Shown here: piece after piece, positions 1 through 7,361 of the stretch
Position numbering within the stretch: the stretch's first letter is position 1
Layout: each line of letters begins with the position of its first letter
Source of the DNA: Eubacterium sp. An11
GTDB taxonomy: Bacteria; Bacillota; Clostridia; Lachnospirales; Lachnospiraceae
Assembly (NCBI RefSeq): GCF_002161065.1
Contig: NZ_NFLV01000011.1
Span: 1 to 64,000, forward strand
Direction of reading: 5' to 3'
Length of the DNA stretch: 64,000 nt
Program-made: the position numbers and the translations under genes
The notes under the pieces: generated by a model
The model's database searches: none
What the model saw: the letters and a program-made list of their open reading frames with translations, nothing else
Told to the model about the DNA's origin: nothing

Positions 1-2
1 CC

Positions 3-74
3 GCATCCATGCGGCTTTCAAGAATCCGGGAACAGCTGAGAAAATATCTTAGGAAGGAGGGCTATGACATATGA
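3..74 (+). CDS. C-terminal end of an ECF-type RNA polymerase sigma factor (partial)
   Basis: The open frame entering from the left edge ends in a basic helix (RLSRIREQLRKYL, then RKEGYDI and stop) typical of the end of sigma-70 region 4.2, which contacts the -35 element. Only about 23 codons are present. Its TGA at 72-74 overlaps the ATG of the next gene (ATGA), so the two are probably translationally coupled, as is usual for a sigma factor and its anti-sigma partner. The identity rests on this short tail and on the neighbour. Confidence 0.65.
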   Translation, partial: ASMRLSRIREQLRKYLRKEGYDI

Positions 75-1438
75 CGGGAAAAGATTTATATGAGGCTATC
101 CATCAATGTGACGACGAATACATTGAAAAAACGGCAGAAAAGATAGAAAAAAATCTGGAGAAAAAGGATCTTTCTCCGAACGGATGGATCCCCCGCCTGT
201 GGAGACACAGCGCCGCCTTCCGGACAGCGGCCGCTGTCCTGCTGTGTATTGTGATATTGGGAATGAGTGTATCGGTCCTGGCAACGGCGTCGGATGCCTT
301 CCGGGAGTGGCTGTTTGATATGTTTTCCGGCCATGAGGTGACGGAGCTAAATATCGGCGGCGCAGGTGGTGCGGAAGAAGGCAGTGGCGAAACCAGTCAG
401 CCGGATATCCCGGCGGATGAGAACCAGATGCTTACACTGGAGGAAGGAATGCAGATTTATGGCGTGAATGAAAGCTTTGTCTGCAAGGTGCATTATGAGA
501 ATGACGGGGAAGATGAAATCGTCGATAAAGTCTACGCCATTCAGGGTAATGGGCTGCGGGAACTGCCGGTATATTCATTCCGGGGAGAGTATGACGGCGT
601 GCCTTACTCTTTTGAGTATGCTGTTATCGGAAACGAAGTGCTGGGATTTAATGGAACGGGGGATTTTTGCGGACTGTTTCATTACAAAAATGGAGATATC
701 GTTTATGCGGATTTGCAGCATGTGGGAGAAGACACCATTGTGCAAAAAGAGTGCCTGGTGGAGATCAATCTTCGGACAGAGGAAGTGACAAAAATCTCCA
801 ACGATAAAATGATATGCAACTTCCTCATGTCACCGGATGGAAAGATCATTCTGTGCAATCACCGCTCTGCTGAATATTGGTCTGTGTTTGATATAGCGGC
901 CCGGACGGAGAAAAGGATAGACAGCCTGCTGTGGTATCTTCATACAGATGAGATCAAGTTTCTGGATACCTACACAGTGCTGGCATATGGCGATTCCATT
1001 GAAACAAAATTGCCGGACGGTTCTTTCTGGATGGATTCGCAGACCTATAAGATCGATCTTCATACCGGAGAGATTCTGGAGAAATATCCGGGTGCCTCAG
1101 ACCTTGATCTGGAATGGGATTATAAGACAGAAGGTAATACGCTGCGGTTTGATAATATTGTCACCGGAGAATCTTTTACCATAGATGGCGTCGATAAAAA
1201 TGTGGGTATACTGAGCGGTACAGGCAGCTATTTTTTGTTCGGCTACGATGAAGATGACGGAGACCAGCCGGGAACGGCATATTGCCTTGTGAATCTGGAT
1301 CAGCAGACTTTCATGAAAATACATATACCAAAAGAATTATATTTTGATGTAGAAATGTATCTGACAGTCAGTGAGAAGAAACTGCTGCTCACTAACGGCA
1401 AGGAAGCTTACATCGTAGATGTGAGCGAACTGGGGTGA
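71..1438 (+). CDS. Single-pass membrane protein, probable anti-sigma factor/sensor
   Basis: 455 residues. The acidic/basic cytoplasmic N-terminus (about 1-48) is followed by one membrane helix (about 51-72) and a long, probably extracytoplasmic, beta-rich C-terminus (about 75-455) with repeated short strands and turns such as SPDGKIIL that resemble propeller blades. It overlaps the sigma factor stop by ATGA, and AGGAGG at 55-60 is its ribosome binding site. This topology and position fit an anti-sigma factor that holds an ECF sigma at the membrane and senses something outside the cell. The residues bear no motif I can name, so the signal is unknown. No clear terminator follows. Confidence 0.6.
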   Translation: MTGKDLYEAIHQCDDEYIEKTAEKIEKNLEKKDLSPNGWIPRLWRHSAAFRTAAAVLLCIVILGMSVSVLATASDAFREWLFDMFSGHEVTELNIGGAGGAEEGSGETSQPDIPADENQMLTLEEGMQIYGVNESFVCKVHYENDGEDEIVDKVYAIQGNGLRELPVYSFRGEYDGVPYSFEYAVIGNEVLGFNGTGDFCGLFHYKNGDIVYADLQHVGEDTIVQKECLVEINLRTEEVTKISNDKMICNFLMSPDGKIILCNHRSAEYWSVFDIAARTEKRIDSLLWYLHTDEIKFLDTYTVLAYGDSIETKLPDGSFWMDSQTYKIDLHTGEILEKYPGASDLDLEWDYKTEGNTLRFDNIVTGESFTIDGVDKNVGILSGTGSYFLFGYDEDDGDQPGTAYCLVNLDQQTFMKIHIPKELYFDVEMYLTVSEKKLLLTNGKEAYIVDVSELG

Positions 1439-1523
1439 GGTAAACGAGTTGCAAGTAAATGAAAAGATAAGTAAAATTCCAATAAAATCCAAATAAAATT
1501 CTGTGATTAGCCAAATCTACCCC

Positions 1524-1552
1524 TTGCATTGCCGGGCATCATTTACTATAGT
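1524..1552 (+). promoter_or_regulatory. Sigma-A promoter of surE
   Basis: TTGCAT (1524-1529) and TATAGT (1547-1552) are separated by 17 bp, about 45 bp before the surE start codon. This is a good match to the housekeeping consensus and suggests surE is transcribed separately from the sigma/anti-sigma pair. Confidence 0.65.
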
Positions 1553-1598
1553 AGGATATGTGTGAGAACATAACAGGAAAAATAAAAGGGGTGTACAT

Positions 1599-2309
1599 AT
1601 GAGAATATTAGTGGTAAATGATGACGGTATTCAGGCGCCGGGGATCTGGAAGCTGGCGGAGCTGGCCAGACAGTTTGGAGAGGTGACGGTGGCAGCGCCG
1701 AAGAGCCAGTGCAGCGGCATGTCCCATCGGATCACGGTAGATCTGGGTATGGAGATTGCGAAGGTAGATTTTCCGGTGGAAGATGTGGAAGCTTACAGTA
1801 TTGACGGTACACCGGCGGACTGCGTGAAGCTTGCCATTGGAAATGTACTGAAAGAGAAGCCGGATGTGGTATTTTCCGGTATCAATAAAGGATATAATAT
1901 CGGCTATGAGATTCTGTATTCGGGGACTGTGGGAGCCGCCATGGAGGCGCTGGTGCACGGTGTGCCGGCCATCGCCTACTCCCAGGATGATACTGCGGAC
2001 TACGCCGTGGTGGAAAAATATTTCGGGGAGCTGACGGAGATTCTCCTGAAACAGAAGATCGGAGAGGGGCAGATCTGGAATGTGAATTTTCCTAACTGCG
2101 CGGCGGAAGAAGTGAAGGGAACTCTTTACGACCGGATTCCGGCGAAGCTGGAGTTCTACCATGACCGCTTTGAACTGGAAAAGATGGATGAGAATATCTA
2201 TATGGCAAATTCCATTCACAAAAAGAAAAAGAGTGCGCCGGAGGGTACCGATGCGGAGGCGCTGCTTGGCAATTACATTTCTGTGAGTAAACTGAATAGT
2301 ATTGTCTGA
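1599..2309 (+). CDS. surE: 5'/3'-nucleotidase SurE
   Basis: 236 residues, normal for the family. The N-terminus MRILVVNDDGI carries the diagnostic NDDG motif (Asp8, Asp9) that binds the divalent metal. It is followed by the conserved SQCSG serine near residue 39, a SGIN asparagine near 93 and the GT(V)GAAMEA segment. SurE removes phosphate from nucleoside monophosphates and short polyphosphates and is linked to stationary-phase survival. The start is set by an AAAAGGGG ribosome binding site. It appears monocistronic, with its own promoter at 1524-1552. Confidence 0.93.
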   Translation: MRILVVNDDGIQAPGIWKLAELARQFGEVTVAAPKSQCSGMSHRITVDLGMEIAKVDFPVEDVEAYSIDGTPADCVKLAIGNVLKEKPDVVFSGINKGYNIGYEILYSGTVGAAMEALVHGVPAIAYSQDDTADYAVVEKYFGELTEILLKQKIGEGQIWNVNFPNCAAEEVKGTLYDRIPAKLEFYHDRFELEKMDENIYMANSIHKKKKSAPEGTDAEALLGNYISVSKLNSIV

Positions 2310-2548
2310 GGAAATGTAAAGCCGCGTGTGACGGATATGTATTTGGTTTCTGTTTCCTGACGGATACCGTGCGTTCCTGTTTCCTGTATTCTTTTGCGGT
2401 AATATATTACACAAAAAGGATGGATTATTCCCTTTCCTGTGATTTTGTAAATATGTTATGCTATAGGCAAGAAAGTTCTGTCTGTCCGGATGGCGGGACA
2501 GCGGATGGCTGGAGAACAGTATGGACAGAATACGGGAGGAGAATTGCG

Positions 2549-3703
2549 ATGAATTTTAAGGAATTATATCAGCCGGTACACACGATTATCGGTGAAGGCT
2601 GTATTAACGAGATACCGAGGCATGTGGATCATTTTGGCGGAAAGAAGGCACTGATCGTGACTGATGAAGGTCTGGTGCAGATTGGAACGGTCAAGATGGT
2701 GACTGATGTGCTGGACAAGGCAGGAAGGCCTTATGCCATTTTTTCCGATGTAAAACCAAATCCGACGGTATCCATTGTCAATCAGGCGAAGGCGGCTTAT
2801 GACAGGGAGAATTGTGATTATATCATCGGAATCGGCGGCGGCTCGCCTATCGACGTGGCGAAAGCGGTCAGCATTCTTGCCACCAACGGCGGAAAGATCG
2901 AAGATTATAACGGACTGGAGTTGTCGGAGAAAAAGGGACAGCCGCTGATTGCAGTCAATACCACGGCGGGTACCGGTTCGGAGGTGACCAGAGCTTTTGT
3001 GGTGACCGACGAGGTGAGAAAGAGTAAGATGCTCATGGTGGACAGCAATTCCCTGGCATACCTGGCTGTCAATGACCCGACTATGATGGTGGGGATGCCT
3101 CCGGCGCTGACGGCGGCCACCGGTATGGATGCTCTGACCCACGCCATTGAAGCTTATGTGGCGAACTCACGCTGCCCGTTTACCGATGGTATTGCTCTGG
3201 AAGCCATCCGGCTGATCGGCCAATATCTGGAGAGAGCGGTGAAGGACGGAACAGATATGGAAGCCCGTACCAACATGTGCTGGGCACAGTACATGGGTGG
3301 CCTGGCATTTTCCAACGCCGGTCTTGGCATGGTACATGCCATGGCGCACCAGCTGGGCGGATTTTATGATACGCTTCACGGTGTGGCCAATGCGATCCTG
3401 CTTCCGTATGTGATGAAGTATAATCTGCCATCCTGTCCGGAGCGCTATGCGGATGTGGCACAGACATTTGGATTTGATGTGAGCAAACTGACGAAGACGC
3501 AGGCAGCTTATGCGGCTATTCTCTATATCGAAGAATTGGAGAAAACCATCGGGATTCCGAAGCTGTCTGATACGGCGTTTAAACCGGCAGACGTAGAGGA
3601 ATTATCGAAAAATGCCATGAAAGATACTGGCATGCCGGAGAATCCACGGAAGGCAACGGTGGAGGATGTGGAGAAAGTATTCCTCAACGCATATTTTGCG
3701 TGA
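2549..3703 (+). CDS. Iron-containing alcohol dehydrogenase
   Basis: 384 residues. Group III metal-dependent NAD(P)H alcohol dehydrogenase. The nucleotide-binding GGGSPIDVAKA segment (about residues 95-105), TTAGTGSEVT, the ALTHAIEAYV histidine and GLGMVHAMAHQLGG through the LHGVANA histidine carry the Asp/His metal ligands. Likely roles are 1,3-propanediol, butanol or lactaldehyde/ethanol interconversion; the substrate cannot be read from sequence. The longer open frame starts at 2369, but the GGGAGGAG site at 2535-2541 selects ATG 2549, and the family N-terminus MNFKELYQP fits. A weak extended -10 (TGCTATAG) lies near 2459-2466. Confidence 0.92.
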   Translation: MNFKELYQPVHTIIGEGCINEIPRHVDHFGGKKALIVTDEGLVQIGTVKMVTDVLDKAGRPYAIFSDVKPNPTVSIVNQAKAAYDRENCDYIIGIGGGSPIDVAKAVSILATNGGKIEDYNGLELSEKKGQPLIAVNTTAGTGSEVTRAFVVTDEVRKSKMLMVDSNSLAYLAVNDPTMMVGMPPALTAATGMDALTHAIEAYVANSRCPFTDGIALEAIRLIGQYLERAVKDGTDMEARTNMCWAQYMGGLAFSNAGLGMVHAMAHQLGGFYDTLHGVANAILLPYVMKYNLPSCPERYADVAQTFGFDVSKLTKTQAAYAAILYIEELEKTIGIPKLSDTAFKPADVEELSKNAMKDTGMPENPRKATVEDVEKVFLNAYFA

Positions 3704-3792
3704 GAGCTGTATACCACAAAACAGGAGGAATGAAATATTCCCGTTAAAAGAAGCGGCTGTCGGGAAAACGGCAGTGCGAATAATATAAATAA

Positions 3793-3902
3793 TATAATTG
3801 AAGATCGAAAAAGGCATCTGTACTGGAGAGAGGAAGCTTTCAGGGGCCGGAAGGGCCGGGAAAAGAGTTTCTTTGTGACAATCTATGGACGGATGCCTTT
3901 TT
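3793..3902 (+). ncRNA. Candidate structured small RNA closed by a 14-bp stem
   Basis: A TATAAT box (3793-3798) lies just before a block bounded by a 14-bp helix: 3808-3821 pairs with 3889-3902, five A:U pairs plus a GGCATC/GATGCC core. The interior of about 67 nt can form a GGCC-GGAAG-GGCC hairpin near 3844-3856 and an AAAGA/TCTTT hairpin. The 3' strand ends in a T run, so an RNA starting near 3805 would stop near 3902. There is no good -35 box. It could instead be an unusually long-looped bidirectional terminator for the alcohol dehydrogenase gene. The rest of the 3704-4096 gap holds only a small CTGTCG/CGGCAG hairpin near 3757-3772 and AT-rich sequence. Confidence 0.4.
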
Positions 3903-4096
3903 ATTATTTCACAGGGAACTATGTTTTGCAGAAAAGTACGTTTTTGTTATTTCGTAAAGGACAGTATTTTTGTGAAATCATAAGTGTTCTGCGGTAATCT
4001 CCCGTGGGGTATGCATAAAATGTGCGGAAATATAAACAACTAGTAATATAAAAATATAAAGCAGGTATGGAAGATAGGATGTGAGGAGGAAGCAGC

Positions 4097-5098
4097 ATGT
4101 GTACAGCCATTACTTTTACAGCAAAAGATTTTTATTTCGGACGGACACTGGATGATACGATTTCCCGGGGCGAGGAAGTCATCATCACACCGAGAAATTA
4201 TCCTTTTGTGTTCCGACATATGGAGACTATGCACAACCATTATGCTGTCATCGGCATGGCCTGTGCGGGAGAGTCACTTTCGGTTCGTCGGGCGTATCCC
4301 CTTTACTATGACGCGGTCAATGAGAAGGGGCTTGCCATGGCAGGGCTTAATTTTGTGGGAAATGCGTATTATCCGAAATTTGTGAGAGCGGTATCCGGGA
4401 GAGACCATGTGGCGCAGTTTGAGATGATCCCGTGGATTCTGGGACAGTGCGCCAGCGTAGAAGAAGCGAAGAAACGACTGGAGCGGTTGACGGTGACTGA
4501 CGACGCCTTTGCTGAGAATCTGCCTCCGGCGCCGCTCCACTGGCTGCTGGCAGACAGGGAGAAGGCGGTGGTCGTGGAAGCGGTGAAGGAGGGTCTGCAA
4601 ATCTATGATAATCCCACGGGAGTCCTTACCAATAATCCGCCTTTTTTGGAGCAGATGTTCCGTCTCAATGATTACATGCATATCTCCGCCAGGGAGCCGG
4701 AGAATCTGTTTTGTGACGGGCTGCCGCTCAAAAGTTACAGCCGGGGCATGGGCGCCCTGGGACTTCCGGGGGATCTGTCTTCCGGCTCCCGGTTTGTCCG
4801 GGCAGTGTTTACAAGAATGCATGCCGTACCCGGGGACAGCGAGGAGGACAATGTCGGCCAGTTTTTTCATATTCTGGGGACTGTGGGGCAGACAAAGGGC
4901 TGCTGTCAGGTGGGAGAACAGGAGTATGAGATGACCATTTACACGTCCTGCTGTAATACCCGAATGGGAATCTATTATTACACCACATACGGCAATCATC
5001 AGATTACAGCGGTGGATATGCACCGGGAGGATCTGGACGGCATTCGTCTGATACGGTATCCGCTGGTCAGCGAAGAGTGTATACACAGGCAGAATTAA
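4097..5098 (+). CDS. Choloylglycine hydrolase / bile salt hydrolase-like N-terminal nucleophile amidase
   Basis: 333 residues. After removal of Met1 the Cys2 thiol becomes the catalytic N-terminal nucleophile (MCTAITF). Arg16 and Asp19 (GRTLD), Asn85 in GLNFVGNAYY, the Asn179-Asn180 pair in LTNNPP and an Arg at 232/235 match the conserved set of the bile salt hydrolase/penicillin V acylase family (linear amide C-N hydrolases). It probably cleaves an amide such as a glycine- or taurine-conjugated bile acid, but the residues that separate bile-salt from penicillin V preference cannot be judged by eye. The start is fixed by the family's absolute need for Cys2 and by GAGGAGG at 4082-4088. Confidence 0.87.
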   Translation: MCTAITFTAKDFYFGRTLDDTISRGEEVIITPRNYPFVFRHMETMHNHYAVIGMACAGESLSVRRAYPLYYDAVNEKGLAMAGLNFVGNAYYPKFVRAVSGRDHVAQFEMIPWILGQCASVEEAKKRLERLTVTDDAFAENLPPAPLHWLLADREKAVVVEAVKEGLQIYDNPTGVLTNNPPFLEQMFRLNDYMHISAREPENLFCDGLPLKSYSRGMGALGLPGDLSSGSRFVRAVFTRMHAVPGDSEEDNVGQFFHILGTVGQTKGCCQVGEQEYEMTIYTSCCNTRMGIYYYTTYGNHQITAVDMHREDLDGIRLIRYPLVSEECIHRQN

Positions 5099-5182
5099 AG
5101 GATGATCCACACCTGGAAAATGGTAGCTGCATGGAAGAGTAGTCAGCGGGAGTGTGTTCAAAGTATTTTCAAAAAAAGAAGA

Positions 5183-5188
5183 TATAAT
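5183..5188 (+). promoter_or_regulatory. -10 box of the first two-component operon
   Basis: TATAAT lies 33 bp before the response regulator start codon. The best upstream hexamer, TTCAAA (5157-5162), is spaced 20 bp, which is too long for a strong promoter, so an activator may be needed. Confidence 0.4.
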
Positions 5189-5221
5189 CTGAAAATAAGA
5201 CGAGAAAGGGAGGAATGGAGC

Positions 5222-5896
5222 ATGCGGCTTCTGGTTGTGGAGGATGAAAAATCGCTGTCCAGGGCTCTGGCCGCCATACTGGCAAAGAATGGGTATTCGG
5301 TGGATACGGTTTATGACGGTGTGGAGGCGCTGGAGTATTTAAAAGGCGGAAATTATGACGGGATGATACTGGACGTGATGATGCCCCGGATGGACGGTTT
5401 CGAAGTATTAAAAAAAGTTCGGGAGGGCGGCAGCGCCATCCCCATTCTCATGCTGACGGCAAGAGGAGAGGTGGATGACAAAGTGGCCGGACTGGACGGC
5501 GGCGCCAACGATTATCTGACTAAACCCTTTGCCATGAGAGAATTGCTGGCGAGAATCCGCGCCATGACCAGAGACAGCACGGCGGGACAAGACTCCGTCC
5601 TGCGAGTGGGAAATGTACAGCTGAACCGGGCGACCAACGAACTGTCCTCGCCAACGGGTAGTTTTCATCTGACCAATAAAGAATTCCAGATGATGGAATA
5701 TCTCATGAGCCATCCGACCCATTTGATCTCTACAGAACGTTTCATGGAGAAAATCTGGGGATACGACAGCAAGGCGGAGATCAACGTGGTGTGGGTGTAC
5801 ATTTCTTATTTGAGGAAAAAACTGTCGGCCCTTGACGCCGACGTGCAGATCAAGGCGGCGAGAAACGCCGGCTATTCCCTGGAGGTTCTCTCATGA
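5222..5896 (+). CDS. OmpR-family response regulator
   Basis: 224 residues. The receiver domain (1-118) has the acidic pocket Glu7-Asp8, the phosphorylation site Asp51 (ILDVMMP), Thr79 and Lys101 (LTKPF). A winged-helix DNA-binding domain (about 128-222) ends in the family signature INVVWVYISYLRKK. The start is ATG 5222, with GGGAGG at 5210-5215; the open frame upstream is not conserved. It overlaps its kinase by ATGA and lies just before a MacAB-like efflux set, which it probably controls. Confidence 0.93.
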   Translation: MRLLVVEDEKSLSRALAAILAKNGYSVDTVYDGVEALEYLKGGNYDGMILDVMMPRMDGFEVLKKVREGGSAIPILMLTARGEVDDKVAGLDGGANDYLTKPFAMRELLARIRAMTRDSTAGQDSVLRVGNVQLNRATNELSSPTGSFHLTNKEFQMMEYLMSHPTHLISTERFMEKIWGYDSKAEINVVWVYISYLRKKLSALDADVQIKAARNAGYSLEVLS

Positions 5897-7128
5897 TCCG
5901 GCGGCTGCGGGTGACCTTTATCGTGGTATCTCTCGCTTCCATGGCGGCAGTGCTGCTGGTGATCCTTGGCGTGGTCAACTGGATGAATTACCGACAGGTG
6001 GTGAATGATGCAGACCGGGTCCTGGATATCCTGGCGGAAAATAACGGTACATTTCCGGAGCGGGGAGATCCCGGTGAATCTGTGGGACGGAAAAGGCGGA
6101 TGGCGCCGCCCGGCATGTCCCCGGAGACGCCCTATGAGAGTCGGTATTTTACCGTATGTTTTGGGGAAGACGGAACGGTTCTGCGGACGGATATGGGAAG
6201 GATAGCCGCCGTGGACGAGACGGAAGCGGAAGAGTATGCCCGGAGGATCCGGCAGATGGATGCGGCCAGGGGCTTTCTGAATCAATACCGTTATGTGAAG
6301 CAGGATACGGATGACGGGCAGCTGATCATTTTCCTGGACTGCGGCCGGAGTCTTGCCCATGTCCGGAGCTTTCTGGGGGTCAGTGCGGCGGTGGCGGTGA
6401 CAGGGATGGCAGCGGTATTGCTGCTGCTGGTCCTTCTGTCTAAAAAGGCGGTAAAGCCCTATGTGGAAAGTTATGAGAAACAGAAGCGGTTTATCACCGA
6501 CGCCGGCCATGAGATCAGGACGCCGCTGACTATCATTGACGCCGACGCGGAGCTGATCGCTCTGGAAACCGGGGAAAATGAATGGGTGGAGGATATCAAA
6601 AAACAGATTTTCCGTCTGAGAGATCTGACGGAAGACCTGATTTTTCTGTCCAAGATGGAAGAAAACAACAGGAAGGCCGAGAGAATGGAATTTCCCATCT
6701 CCGAGGTGGCGGCAGAGACCGCCCAATCCTTTCAGGCGCTGGCGAAGCTCCAGGGCAAAACCTTTGAGAGCAGTATTGAACCGCTGTTATCCTACACCGG
6801 AGAGATGAAATCCATCCAGCGGCTGTTTTCTATTTTGCTGGACAATGCCCTGAAATACTCGCCGGAAGGAGGAAAGATTACCTTCCGTCTGGAGAAGCGG
6901 GGAAGGAATCTGTGGGTGACGGTCTCCAACACGGCGGAGCCCATGAGCAAAGAACAGATTTCCCATCTTTTTGACCGTTTTTACCGGGTGGATGCCTCCA
7001 GGAATTCCGGAACCGGCGGCCATGGCATCGGTCTGTCCATCGCCAGGGCCATTGTAAACGCTCACAAGGGGAAAATTTCTGCCCTCTCGCCCGACGGAAA
7101 ATCTCTGACTATCCAGGTGATTTTGTAA
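5893..7128 (+). CDS. Sensor histidine kinase
   Basis: 411 residues. Membrane helix 1 (about 8-30), an extracytoplasmic sensor loop of about 130 residues, membrane helix 2 (about 161-183), HisKA with phospho-acceptor His206 (AGHEIRTPL) and HATPase_c with the N box at Asn318 (LLDNALKYSP) and GHGIGLSIA near 377-384. No HAMP domain is obvious. It is translationally coupled to the response regulator (ATG 5893 inside its stop). With the regulator it probably senses an envelope-active compound handled by the downstream exporter. Confidence 0.93.
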   Translation: MIRRLRVTFIVVSLASMAAVLLVILGVVNWMNYRQVVNDADRVLDILAENNGTFPERGDPGESVGRKRRMAPPGMSPETPYESRYFTVCFGEDGTVLRTDMGRIAAVDETEAEEYARRIRQMDAARGFLNQYRYVKQDTDDGQLIIFLDCGRSLAHVRSFLGVSAAVAVTGMAAVLLLLVLLSKKAVKPYVESYEKQKRFITDAGHEIRTPLTIIDADAELIALETGENEWVEDIKKQIFRLRDLTEDLIFLSKMEENNRKAERMEFPISEVAAETAQSFQALAKLQGKTFESSIEPLLSYTGEMKSIQRLFSILLDNALKYSPEGGKITFRLEKRGRNLWVTVSNTAEPMSKEQISHLFDRFYRVDASRNSGTGGHGIGLSIARAIVNAHKGKISALSPDGKSLTIQVIL

Positions 7129-7175
7129 ATATTTCGAAGCTTTTGCTGAATCTCTACGGAGTTTCTGTGGCAGGG

Positions 7176-7284
7176 TCACAAAAATTTCACAGAAGCAAAG
7201 GACTTTTTTAAAGTAAAATTTAACTGGCATTTCTATACTAAATGTACGGACGCTTTCATTGCAGTATGAACGTGTCCGTACATT
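7176..7284 (+). promoter_or_regulatory. Control region of the efflux operon: TCACA repeats, -10 box and 11-bp inverted repeat
   Basis: Two TCACA boxes start at 7176 and 7187, exactly 11 bp apart, as expected for an OmpR-type regulator dimer. A TATACT -10 candidate lies at 7234-7239 without a good -35, consistent with an activated promoter. Immediately after it a perfect 11-bp inverted repeat (7241-7251 with 7274-7284, arm AATGTACGGAC) covers the predicted transcription start, with no T run after it. It may be an operator or a 5' leader hairpin. A further TTCTGTG/CACAGAA inverted repeat overlaps the TCACA boxes. Confidence 0.45.
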
Positions 7285-7361
7285 CATGTGTTAACGGATT
7301 TCCTGTTTGGATGGAGACCATTATACAGGTAAAACAGTAGGATCAGAAAGGATGAAATGCC

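Noticed and set aside
1608-2414. A 268-residue minus-strand frame
   Set aside because: Shadow of surE: no start signal, no recognisable motif, biased composition.
3805-3902. Signal recognition particle RNA
   Set aside because: A GGAA loop is present, but the conserved asymmetric loop and flanking helix of domain IV are missing.
3805-3902. Glycine riboswitch
   Set aside because: Shares only the short CTGGAGAG string; the conserved core and the CTCTCAGG-type strand are absent.
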